DNA of 64,000 nucleotides, from assembly GCA_963853835.1 (NCBI GenBank), contig OY970820.1, forward strand, positions 71,606,909 to 71,670,908, given 5' to 3'. The notes under the pieces were generated by a model that made no database searches, was not told the DNA's origin, and worked only from the letters and a program-made list of their open reading frames with translations. Shown here piece by piece: positions 31,444 to 40,745 of this stretch. Every line of letters begins with the position of its first letter. The first letter of the stretch is position 1. The translations under genes were made by a program, and so were the position numbers. This stretch comes from Calendula officinalis. Taxonomy: Eukaryota; Streptophyta; Magnoliopsida; Asterales; Asteraceae.

Positions 31444-33207
31444 TTAAAATTTTTGGTATATTTTCTGCATTATATTTAGGAGAATCTTCTTCACTTTGTG
31501 TTGTTTGAAAACTTGTATCAATTGAGTTTGGAGATTCAGTTTGAAAGATTGTAAATTCAATTGAGTTTGTAGTTCTATCATCATCAGAAAAATCATTTGA
31601 TTAGATGTTTCAGTATTAGATTCAGTTTGATTTTCACTTTTTAATTCATTAATTATTCTTTCTGAACTATCTTTAAGTGGAGGGATGAATTTATATGGAG
31701 GTGGTACAGCATGATATCCCACCCCATGTACAATCTTTTCTGTAGTTTGAGTGTTAGTTAGTTCATCAAGAATTTTAGTACTTCTTTCAAATTTTTTAAT
31801 TGTCAATTTATTTTGTTCAATTTCAAGTTGACATTCTTCTAATTTACTTGTTAATTCTTTATTTTTTAATTCATAAAACTCTTTCTCATCTACAGCTTGA
31901 AGTAATTCTTCCTTTATCCTTTGATCAATCATCTGGTACACCTTTATCTGATGTTCTTGATCAGCAATCACACCATCAAATTCATGATTTCTTCTTACTG
32001 CTTTTGCTAAATCTTCATTTAATTTAGTGTTTTCCTTTTCTAAATTTTTAACAATTTTAATACATTCAGAAGTACAAGGTTTAGGTTTTACCTCAGATTT
32101 GCTGTCAGTAAAGGCCATGAGAGCTTGATTTTGAGCATGCTCTTCTGCTTGGAAACTCCAGTCATATCCTTGTCCTTGTTGTGAAACAAGAGCAGTTGAT
32201 TTTGATCTTTTGTCTGGCTGAGGACATTCTTTTGCAAAGTGACCAAGGTTGTTACAGTTGTAACATATGACTTTAGTTTTGTCAAATCCAGCTTTGTCAC
32301 CTTTGTTGTAGTTGAGACTTGTCCTACCAGTCCTTTTTAAGAATCTTTTGGTTCTTAGGCTCAGCATAGCCATCTGCCATTTAAGATCCATCTCCTCAAG
32401 ATCATCTGGATTCAATTGTTCCAAATCATCACTAATCAGTGCAGTATGCACATGACTAGTGAAAAAGGATTCTCTTGCAGCATCTTCAGAATCTGCAGCC
32501 TTTCCTGTGGAGGTTTCTTGACCTTGACCTGTACTAGATACAAATGCAGCATTATTAGAAGAAATAGAAGGGTTCTTTTGATTTACCTCAGTTTCAAATA
32601 CTCTGAGATCATTGTAGAGTTCATCTAACTCCTTTTCTTCTAGTGCATCTCTCTGTCTGTGTATCACTGTATACATGGCCCATTCTTCACTAAGGGACCT
32701 TAGGAACTTCATGTTGACATCTTCTTGATCCATCTTAACCCCAACCTGGTTAAGTTCACCGATTAGCTTGTTGAATCTGTCAAACACTTGAGTGAGTGTC
32801 TCATTGGGCTTTCCTTTGAAGTTTTCAAAGTCTTGCTTGAGAACAGATTTCATGTTCCTCTTGGTGCCAACGAATCTCTTCTCCAGTGCTTGCCACAGTA
32901 CCTTTGCATCATCATACTCAACAAAGAGATGTTGATAGTCATTAGGAATGGCCAGTAGGAGCGTGCTTAGAGTTTTGAGTTCGATTCCTCTGTCTTTCTT
33001 CTCCTTTTCACACTTTAGTTTATCTGCTTCAGTTGCAGAACTGGTTGCTTGAGCCGGACCAGTTTTGTTTCCTTCAATGACAACTTCCCACATGGAATAA
33101 TCAGTAATAAGCATGTATTGCTTAATACGATTCTTCCACATCCCAAAGTTATTGGGAGTGAGTATAGGGATTTTGTTGGCTTGAGTGCTTTCATTATTAT
33201 CAGTCAT
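31444..33207 (-). CDS. gag: E2 gag, main part
   Basis: 587-codon frame starting MTDNNESTQANKIPIL soon after the primer site. The capsid region (UBN2-type copia Gag) covers residues about 15-230 (NFGMWKNRIKQYMLITDY; ALEKRFVGTKRNMKS; FDRFNKLIGELNQVG). The first zinc knuckle CYNCNNLGHFAKEC is near residue 320 and a Glu/Lys-rich coiled coil near 380-480. The last 50 residues are out of register because of a frameshift at about 31596; beyond it the correct frame continues in the neighbouring entry. Confidence 0.9.
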   Translation of the reverse strand: MTDNNESTQANKIPILTPNNFGMWKNRIKQYMLITDYSMWEVVIEGNKTGPAQATSSATEADKLKCEKEKKDRGIELKTLSTLLLAIPNDYQHLFVEYDDAKVLWQALEKRFVGTKRNMKSVLKQDFENFKGKPNETLTQVFDRFNKLIGELNQVGVKMDQEDVNMKFLRSLSEEWAMYTVIHRQRDALEEKELDELYNDLRVFETEVNQKNPSISSNNAAFVSSTGQGQETSTGKAADSEDAARESFFTSHVHTALISDDLEQLNPDDLEEMDLKWQMAMLSLRTKRFLKRTGRTSLNYNKGDKAGFDKTKVICYNCNNLGHFAKECPQPDKRSKSTALVSQQGQGYDWSFQAEEHAQNQALMAFTDSKSEVKPKPCTSECIKIVKNLEKENTKLNEDLAKAVRRNHEFDGVIADQEHQIKVYQMIDQRIKEELLQAVDEKEFYELKNKELTSKLEECQLEIEQNKLTIKKFERSTKILDELTNTQTTEKIVHGVGYHAVPPPYKFIPPLKDSSERIINELKSENQTESNTETSNQMIFLMMIELQTQLNLQSFKLNLQTQLIQVFKQHKVKKILLNIMQKIYQKF

Positions 33208-33283
33208 GATTAATAATGTGTGTGTTTTTAAGGATTAAAATTTTTTGTTGTTCTTAACAAATAGTAGATCTAGAACCAATCAA

Positions 33284-33295
33284 GCTCTGATACCA
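33284..33295 (-). promoter_or_regulatory. E2 primer binding site (tRNA-iMet)
   Basis: Sense TGGTATCAGAGC, two bases inside the 5' LTR, as in the other elements here. Confidence 0.93.
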
Positions 33296-33297
33296 CT

Positions 33298-33939
33298 TGT
33301 CAGGATCGATTAACTATGAACGAGTTAATAAACACCTTAGATCTAGTTGATGATAGAAGTTGCAGCGGATCAACACTATATCAATGAATTAAGAACAATG
33401 AACTGTAAGAACAACATGCGAGAATATTAAGAACACAGTTTCACAAAGAGCTTCAATGTATATCATTGAATCACAATACACACGTACGTTTACAATTCGT
33501 AAGGAACTATTTATAATAGTCCTTGAAGCCTAACTATTTACCCTAGTTATTCTAGGACTTGATTTACATTCGAATTATAAAGATATACATTGAATTACAT
33601 TCTATAACTATCTCTGCGAAGATCTCGGACTTGATATGTTCCATAAACGCGTTATCAGTAGTAAAACTAATCACCAGTAGTAAGTTTGCAACGTCAGTAG
33701 TAAGTAAGGTGATCAGTAGTAAGTCCAGATACATCGTCAGTAGTAACTACTAATGATCAGTAGTATCTTCAATATGCCTTGATCAGTAGTAACTAAGTTA
33801 TAGACTTCACCAGTATCAACTTCATCAGTAATAAGTAATTCTGCCCCATCAGTACTAAACATAATATTCATCAGTAGTAAACATGATCAGTACTAACTGC
33901 AGCATCAGTATTAAGTTGATCTGTGATTTTGTTCCAACA
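33298..33939 (-). repeat. E2 5' LTR
   Basis: 642 bp, same length as the 3' LTR, with about nine base differences and no gaps noticed. Confidence 0.95.
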
Positions 33940-33944
33940 TTATG

Positions 33945-33986
33945 TCTATGCAGATGTTCTTGATTCTACACCAGCATCTACTTCAT
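33945..33986 (-). pseudogene. Prolyl 4-hydroxylase exon, right half
   Basis: Acceptor CTGAAG then GATGAAGTAGATGCTGG: DEVDAGVESRTSA followed by stops. It continues across the E2 insertion at 22475. It corresponds to the exon between the P4H N-terminal segment (34173-34272) and the His-x-Asp motif. Confidence 0.75.
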
Positions 33987-34172
33987 CCTTCAGACCGATA
34001 ATTAATATCTTCAGATTAAAAGGCTAAAACAAACAACACCTCCTTAGTCCACAATAATCAGTTTAGAGATGAATCTGATTATATATTAGTCAAATAGTCA
34101 ACTTATAAAAAAATGTATTCCATTTACATGAAGGTAAATCTAACACGTATTTTTTTAAAAAGTTTAGCTAAC

Positions 34173-34272
34173 CTGAGATTTGTCAAGAAACATGTCGGAA
34201 CTCTTCATGAACTTCACTTTCTATACTTTTACCAGATTCATAGTCAGCAACCACAGATTTCTCAAGCTTATC
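34173..34272 (-). pseudogene. Prolyl 4-hydroxylase upstream exon fragment
   Basis: Minus strand reads EKSVVADYESGKSIESEV, shifts frame, then MFLDKSQ and a GT donor at 34172. This is the conserved plant P4H N-terminal catalytic segment. The frameshift and downstream stops make it non-functional. It lies in Helitron H2 beyond the E2 insertion. Confidence 0.75.
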
Positions 34273-35767
34273 ATTTGCATGAAGAAGCAAAATTTATATC
34301 AAATTAAATAAATTTTGAAAGGTGTGAATGGATATGCACTTTCATATACATCATTACACCTTAACAAAACCAAAAGCAGATTATAAAATAACAATTTCAT
34401 AAAAGTCTCAAACAGTTGAAAATTTCTAAAATTGTCTAAAAATATTGCATTTTAAGTGATGATAACACAATGAACACACACAATACATAATACTTAATCA
34501 AGAACAAACAAACCCTAAATTTAATTTCAGTTTGAAAAGGATAAACATACAGTACAACATTATACAGTAAACATACATCAGCGGATTTGACCCGTAATCA
34601 TAAACCCTAAATTCAATTTTGACCCGTAAATAGTAAATTGGCCAATTTGACCCGTAATCATAAACCCTAAATTCAATTTTAAGATGATAATTCAGCGGCT
34701 TCCACATCTTGAAGATGAACGATAAACGCTAAAAAAAATTGTAGAGTGTTATTGCAACATCTTTATCACGGTTAAAATGCAGATGTGGCAGACAGATGGC
34801 ATTGAAAAACCGTTATTGCTTTGCTGGATTAAAGGTGGCATACATGACTCAGCAATGAGGTGGCAAACAAATTTAAAAAAAGCTTCTTTTAATAGAGATA
34901 AAAATGTCATTATGGAGGAATTCTTGGACTCATCCATAGACAACAATGTTCATATTGCTTGTGATCTTTGTGTAGTTTGTTAATGTGGTTTGTTTAATTT
35001 TTTTGGTTTTACTTCAACATTATTAATACCGATTTGTTTTTTTATCTAAATTATTGTCGCATTGGAAAGCCTAACTTAACTCATTCAAGTCTAATATTCA
35101 GGTCTAATATATATTTTTAGATTAATATTTTAGTCAATTTATGCATTTCTATATGAATTGTACATAATTGTTTTTGTTTTTGTCAAACACTATCTAATGT
35201 AAAGTACGTACTGCACTTAAATTAACACTAGAGGCACGGGTCCTTAAGCAGGTAGAGGATAATGTTTGAGTTTGTAGTATTAAAGGGCTTAACCCAATGA
35301 CTCTTGAGCCCTTGAGGGTTTCTTAAGATTAAGGTTTTTTTATGATTGTTATTTATACGATGTCTTGTAATCCTTCTATCAATCAATCAAAATACAATTA
35401 TCGAATTCTATTGTGTAGCATGTAAATGGTAAGATACGATTTCAAATAAAAATAATAATGTGCTGCTTAAAGAGCCAATATTGAGAGCAAAGTTATCCAC
35501 ATTGCCAAGTGTTGTCAAAAATGCAAAATGGTATCTACGAAGTTGTATAGATGGAACAATGTTTCACCCCTTAATATTTTACATGAGGATCTAACCACTT
35601 TTATGACTACCAATCATGACGATCATATTAAAACAACTATCACAGTTGAGATAACACTGTTCATTAGTGAATTTTTTCCATCTTATAGCTGTGTTTTCTT
35701 TCACTATATACATCCACTCAAGAATTGTTTGAATGAAATTAATATATGTAAATTGCAAAAAGAAAAA
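34273..35767. other. Probable 5' part of Helitron H2 and spacer
   Basis: No gene recognised. A short repeat with telomere-like AAACCCTAA motifs lies at 34585-34680. A 68-codon frame at 34777-34983 has no recognisable similarity. The H2 5' terminus should be in this stretch, but I could not pick it out. Confidence 0.4.
34585..34680. repeat. 60-bp period repeat with AAACCCTAA boxes
   Basis: ATTTGACCCGTAATCATAAA plus CCCTAAATTCAATTTT at 34585-34620 and again at 34645-34680. A third CCCTAAAT is at about 34513. Confidence 0.85.
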
Positions 35768-35840
35768 AAAAGAGTAAATTACAAGGATAATCCCTGTGGT
35801 TTGACATGCGTTTTGATTTGGTCGGTTTGTCACCGATGGT

Positions 35841-36917
35841 AACATGCTTTGGGTTAAACTCATAAAAGCCATATACGGGGACGGTGGTGGGTTGGACTTA
35901 ACCGGTCGTGTGAGATCGGGTGCTACACCTTGGTCTCATATTATTAACATGATTCAGGTTTTTAAAAATAGGGGTATAGACCTTCTGTTGAATTTGAAGA
36001 AACGTGTGGGAGATGGAAAGCATACAAGATTTTGGACCGATCCTTGGATTACGTCGAAATCACTTGCTTTATTATATCCCCGGATTTTTTCGCTTGAGTC
36101 TCAAAAGGATTGCATGGTGGCGCATAGAATTCTCCATAATGATGTGAGTTGGAATTGGGTAAGAAATATTAGGGGTGGCCGAGAAGAAGGGACAGCGTTC
36201 GAGATTTCCCAGTTAATGCACGGTTTTGTGTTATCAAATAGTCAAGATAGATGGATTTGGGATATTGGGAAAGATGAGGATTTTGAGGTTAAACATACGA
36301 GAAGGTGACTCGACAATTTGTTACTTCCGGCGTCTATGATACAAACGCGATGGAATAAACTTGTGCCTCGAAAAGTTAATATTCTATTTTAGAAAATTAA
36401 TCTTAATCGGATGCCCGTTAAAGTTAATCTGTCGCGAAGAGGTGTTGTGTTTGATAATTTCCTTTGTGTTATGTGTGGCGATGGTGTGGAGGATGTTAAG
36501 CATATTTTTTGGTCATGTTCGGTGGCGAAACAAGTCTGGCGGCGGATTGGTGCTTGGATGCAAGTTTTGGATGTTAATGTTGATTCGCTCGATGAATGCT
36601 TGGCAAACCTTGATGCAAGTTCGTTGAATTCCAAGGCAAAATTGATTTCTGAAGCGGTTGTTTTTACGACTTTGTGGATTATTTGGCGTTATAGAAATGC
36701 AAAAGTTTTTAATGATCGTACAGCTCGGAGAAACTTTTTGATTGATGCTGTCAAAGAGGTTGCGTATTTGTGGATATGCAATCGAAATTTAAAATTTAAA
36801 GTTAGTTGGCCCGAGTGGCTTATTTTACCATGTAATTAACTCTTTGAATTGTTTTTTTTTTCTAGCTTCTTGCTAGTTTTTTAAGTTTAATTCAAAAGAT
36901 TTTTCCAAAAAAAAAAA
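35841..36917 (+). mobile_element. 5'-truncated LINE, zinc-binding RT region
   Basis: Frames 35844-36308 and 36411-36839 are parts of one decayed ORF: GKHTRFWTDPW, then PRKVNILF, then the zf-RVT pattern CVMCGDGVEDVKHIFWSC, then FTTLWIIWRYRNAKVF. This is the C-terminal end of plant L1-type LINE reverse transcriptases. Two in-frame stops break it (36306-36308, 36390-36392). A poly(A) run ends it at 36905-36917. CACCGATGGT (35831-35840) and CACCAATGGT (36931-36940) may be a target duplication with one mismatch. Confidence 0.82.
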
Positions 36918-37386
36918 GTTCCAGAAATTTCACCAATGGTCACTAAATATCGGACTTCATATCGATTTTGGTCCCTAATGCTAACTGTCGTTATAAATGA
37001 CTGTTAAATCTAAACATGTGCAAAGCCAGCAGAACATATCCTTTTAGAAGTCGGAACCGGAACCACCAAAATGGTTCCAGTTTCTGAACCTTGAGGTTAC
37101 AAATCGGTTCCAGTTCCAAATATGATTATATATGTGTTTAATTTCTTTTGCTGCTCAAAAAAATGTGTTTAATTTCTACTCAACCCTTATTAACAATATA
37201 TGGAATTATATGTTCAAGAGAACGAATTCAAATTGAAATTTTTACCTAGAATATATTTAAAGTAAAAGTAATAAAATAAAATAAAATGACATAGAAGTAT
37301 GAAATGAGAATTGGATTGGAAGAAAAAACGAAGCATATGAGTTCAAATTCCAAGAGTTTGTTTTCTTGAGTATTTTATGAAGCTTC
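36918..37386. other. Spacer between LINE and Harbinger element
   Basis: Continues the dispersed repeat (TTTTGGTCCCTAATG) that the LINE split, then AT-rich DNA. No gene. Confidence 0.5.
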
Positions 37387-37594
37387 TTAGACCGTCCGTA
37401 ACGGTGACCGAACGAACGGTCGTGACCGGCCAAATAAGCATGCCCGACGCGTCCCCCTCCGTTACGGGCAAAACGCCCGACGCGTCGCCGACCCCCCAAC
37501 GGTCGACTAATCGACCGTTCGAATCCGAACGTTGCAAGCCTCAACGGCTACTTTTTACCCCAAATAAATTTAATTTTTACCCCCCTTTTTACCT

Positions 37595-37602
37595 TATAAA
37601 TA
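37595..37602 (+). promoter_or_regulatory. Probable TATA box of the Harbinger transposase
   Basis: TATAAATA about 130 bp before the ATG at 37734, followed by a CT/CA-rich leader. Confidence 0.55.
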
Positions 37603-37733
37603 CCCAATTCTTTTACCAAATAATTCACAACTCTCATTTCTTTCTCCACTCAAACACACACTCAAATCTCTCAATCACCCTCTCTAAAAAATTTCACACT
37701 TCTCATTTCTTTATCACACACACTATAATAAAA

Positions 37734-39011
37734 ATGAGTTCCGACGATGAAATGAATGTCGCTAATTTCATTTTTGGCGACGAGGAAGAGGACAGGGTTA
37801 TACATCTTGGTTTTTTACAAACGGCGGCCGCGTTTCTTGAAGGTTCTAGTTCTAATATCCCTAGAACTCCCAGAAGATACGTGAATAGGGACCGTGGCGG
37901 TGCGAATGACCGTCTCGTGGCAGCCTACTTCGCTGAAAATCCCACGTATAACGAGCATGATTTTCGCAAACGTTTCAGGATGAATCGTGATCTTTTCACA
38001 CGCATTGTTCGCGATCTCACTAATACCGTCCCATTATTTGCGCAACGATATGATGCACTTGGGAACGCAGGTACTTCTCCGCTAATGAGGTGCACTTCTG
38101 CAATTCGTCAGTTAGCATACGGGACCGTACCCGATGCTCTAGACGAATACTTACAAATTGGTGAGAAAACTAGCCGTGATAGTCTCGCAGAGTTCTGTAA
38201 AGGGGTTATGCACTTGTATGGAGATGAGTTTCTGCGAAAGCCTACTCATACTGATGTGGCGAAGCTATACGCTTTTCATGAGGAGAAACATGGGTTTCCC
38301 GGTATGCTAGGAAGCATTGATTGTACTGATTGGCCTTGGGCTCAATGTCCAAATGCTTACCGTGGGCAATATGTTAGAGGGGATCACGGGAACGAACCAT
38401 TCATCTTACTTGAAGCGGTTGCCTCGCAGGATTTGTGGATTTGGCACGCGTTCTTTGGTGTCGCCGGGTCGAACAACGACATCAACGTCTTACGAGCGTC
38501 CCATATTTTCAATGATCTCAAAGACGGGAAAGCACCTGAGGTACCCTTTTTGGCAAACGGGGTGTCTTACAAATGGGGATATTATCTTACTGACGGGATA
38601 TATCCGGAATGGTCTGTTCTTGTTAAGTCCATTTCACACCCAAATGCGAATGATGTTAAGCGGGTGAACTACAAGAAAGCACACGAAGCTGCAAGGAAAG
38701 ACGTAGAACGAGCATTTGGCGTTCTAAAGAAAAAATGGGGTATAATAAAAACGGCTGCAAGGTCCCCAAATGTTAACAAAATAAGGGATATAATGTACAC
38801 TTGTATCATATTACATAATATGATTATCAAAGACAAAGGCAGGGCCATATGTCCCGATTTTCATCCGGAAGAGCGACATAGTGAAGGCGACCCCGTACGA
38901 TCACATGAAGAAGTATTGCAAGTTATCAGGGAGATCCATAATAAACAAACTCATCTTAATCTTAGATCTGATTTGGTGGAACACATTTGGAATCGACGAG
39001 CCCACCAGTAG
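37734..39011 (+). CDS. PIF/Harbinger transposase (DDE_Tnp_4, ALP1/HARBI1-like)
   Basis: 425 residues from ATG 37734 (MSSDDEMNVANFIFGDEEED); the open frame extends upstream without a start but overlaps the terminal repeat, so this ATG after the leader is chosen. The N-terminal acidic part and a helical DNA-binding-like segment (YNEHDFRKRFRMNRDLF) precede the nuclease fold. Likely catalytic residues are Asp196 (GSIDCTDWPW), Asp287 (YYLTDGIYP) and Glu325 (KDVERAFGVLKKKW). HNMIIKD near 370 is typical of the family. There are no stops or frameshifts. It could act in cis or drive MITEs if a Myb-like partner is supplied elsewhere; alternatively it is simply a young dead copy. Confidence 0.9.
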   Translation: MSSDDEMNVANFIFGDEEEDRVIHLGFLQTAAAFLEGSSSNIPRTPRRYVNRDRGGANDRLVAAYFAENPTYNEHDFRKRFRMNRDLFTRIVRDLTNTVPLFAQRYDALGNAGTSPLMRCTSAIRQLAYGTVPDALDEYLQIGEKTSRDSLAEFCKGVMHLYGDEFLRKPTHTDVAKLYAFHEEKHGFPGMLGSIDCTDWPWAQCPNAYRGQYVRGDHGNEPFILLEAVASQDLWIWHAFFGVAGSNNDINVLRASHIFNDLKDGKAPEVPFLANGVSYKWGYYLTDGIYPEWSVLVKSISHPNANDVKRVNYKKAHEAARKDVERAFGVLKKKWGIIKTAARSPNVNKIRDIMYTCIILHNMIIKDKGRAICPDFHPEERHSEGDPVRSHEEVLQVIREIHNKQTHLNLRSDLVEHIWNRRAHQ

Positions 39012-39244
39012 TTTTTTTAATTTTTTTTAATTATGTTTAATGTAATGTTTTAAATTATTTTTAATGTAATGTTTTAATTATTAATGAAATTTAAATTAAA
39101 AAAAAAAAAATCCGAACGGTCACCCATTACGGGCATTTGGTCGCTGTCTGGTCGTGTGTTTGATCAGGAGAGAGAAAGCTGATGTGGCGCAGATGTGGCA
39201 GGGGTGACCAAACTCCGAACGGTCACTCATTACGCACAGTCTTA

Positions 39245-39574
39245 TAGTTATTTAATTGCTCCCTAAACTTGATTATTGGTTGCATGATTATAATAATAAG
39301 CGTGTAGTAAATGTGCATTGATGTGGGTGTGTTTTGGTATTCGGTGGTCCAGATTTGAAAAGTCAACGAAGACAGCATCAGCAACTGAGTGATTAAATGC
39401 AAAATTATGCTTCTGCATAGTATTAATTCATCGTGTTTGAATTATACATTTTGAGTAGTATAAATATTGTGCTTTAAATGTAATTCAGATAATAATTAGT
39501 TAAATTTATAGACCAGCTGTTGATAATTCATATCCTTTCAGCGTGTTGTATTTTTGTTTGTATAATTGTACATA
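39245..39574. other. Spacer, nothing recognised
   Basis: AT-rich DNA between the Harbinger element and Helitron H3. Confidence 0.5.
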
Positions 39575-39639
39575 TCTCTACTATATATAATAGAGGAATG
39601 CTTTTTTACTTTTAACAGGTCTTAAAACAGGCATGTCAT

Positions 39640-39760
39640 TTCTGGAAGGTCTTAAACCCACATCATAATTGAAAAAAAAAAAGCTTTTAACAGGTTTCGA
39701 ACTTAGGCTCTCTAGAAACACATTTATGAACCTTACCACTACACCACATCATAAATTTGG
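39640..39760 (-). repeat. tRNA-like repeat, copy 1
   Basis: On the minus strand GTGGTGTAGTGGTAAGG then AAGTTCGAAACC resemble A and B boxes of a tRNA-derived SINE, ending TGGGTTTAAGACC. A related copy is at 40630-40745. Confidence 0.35.
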
Positions 39761-40339
39761 TACACAAACGAAACACTAACACATTATGCTTTCAATGTGC
39801 AAACGGAAATCATTATAACTATTAATTGAGAAACGTTTTTTTTTTCTTTTTCTTTTTAGAAACAATAATCAGTAATTGCAAATTACTTGAACATGCGTTT
39901 TTGTATATTAAATTTTAACATTGAAATCATGCGGTTTATATCACTCCGTCCTATTTTTTTTACGATTTTAAATCACAAATCTCTCCATGGTAGAGATTTA
40001 TTGAAAGCATGCGTTTTTTACATTGAATTCATGCGGTTATATAATACGATTTTACATTGAAAGCGTGCGTTTTTTTTTCAATTATGATGTGCGTTTTTTT
40101 ATATAGTAGATATATATATATACTCCATCAACTTACGAAATATAGTTATTGTGCAACCTACAAACGAGGTGAAAACTTACAATCATATTATCTTTTTTAT
40201 GGCTTTAATCACCCAATATGGTGCTTCAGTGCTCCAGGCACTGCCATGACCAGTTGAAGAATTAGAGGTAACGTCTATTTGACTAAATTCAGAGTTTCAA
40301 ATTCTTACTTAAAAATCATAAATTCGGTGTTAACTAATA

Positions 40340-40490
40340 TTTTTCGGCTTCTCTTTCAAAGGAATTTGATGGATATGTACCGATTGAAAACTTTGAAGAC
40401 CTCTGCTATCCTCAGTACTGGTACAAATGCAAATTTGTTCGCGTTGAATATGTTTGGTATGACCAAAAACATAACAAACTATATTTATTC
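40340..40490 (+). other. Exon-like frame of unknown origin
   Basis: After an acceptor-like TTCAAAG the frame reads EFDGYVPIENFEDLCYPQYW and on to YVWYDQ, a protein-like composition unlike its AT-rich surroundings. Upstream GCTCCAGGCACTGCC...GAATTAGAG/GTAACG looks like a preceding exon and donor. Probably another captured fragment; I do not recognise the source gene. Confidence 0.35.
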
Positions 40491-40629
40491 CTGCTTGACA
40501 GATTTGTAAGGTACTACTAATTATTATATGCTCTCTTTATTTTTTTTTACTAATAATCATTTATTTCAGAGGCACAAATTCGCAGCGATGATCCCGCCCA
40601 TCTTAAACTAGCCCTTACCATTAGTGGAA

Positions 40630-40745
40630 GGTCTTAAACCCACAACCAAAGTTGCAACAAAAAATTGTGTGACCCGAGATTCGAACTTGGGACCTCACGC
40701 AACACATACATCCAACTTACCACTACAGTACACCATATCCAATAT
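40630..40745 (-). repeat. tRNA-like repeat, copy 2
   Basis: Same layout as 39640-39760: GTAGTGGTAAGTTGG, then AAGTTCGAATCTCGG, then GTGGGTTTAAGACC on the minus strand. Confidence 0.35.

Larger units (their letters stand above)
22476..33939 (-). mobile_element. E2: full-length Ty1/copia LTR retrotransposon, Sirevirus-like
   Basis: 11,464 bp, minus strand. LTRs are 642 bp each, TG...CA, with target duplication TTATG at 22471-22475 and 33940-33944. Sense order: 5' LTR, initiator-Met primer site, gag (frameshifted once, one stop), pol (one late stop), a motif-rich spacer, a long ORF3 (one stop), polypurine tract, 3' LTR. The LTRs differ at about nine sites of 642, so it is fairly young. It is inserted in a prolyl 4-hydroxylase exon inside Helitron H2. 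The whole element is studded with TACTACTG/CAGTAGTA. Confidence 0.95.
37390..39241 (+). mobile_element. PIF/Harbinger DNA transposon, structurally complete
   Basis: Terminal inverted repeats GACCGTCCGTAACGGTGACC (37390-37409) and, inverted at the right end, GACTGTGCGTAATGAGTGAC, flanked by TTA duplications at 37387-37389 and 39242-39244. That target site defines PIF/Harbinger. The subterminal regions are GC-rich with repeated CCGACGCGTC and CGAACGGTC. It is 1,852 bp with one uninterrupted transposase gene. The Myb/SANT-like partner ORF carried by many autonomous members is absent. Confidence 0.88.

Noticed and set aside
35220..35420. Possible solo LTR ending
   Set aside because: Some LTR-like words (AAGGGCTTAACCC, TATTTATACGATG) but no TG/CA ends with a target duplication.
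37377..37733. N-terminal extension of the transposase frame
   Set aside because: It would begin outside the transposon's left end and read the inverted repeat; the ATG at 37734 after a TATA box and leader is better.
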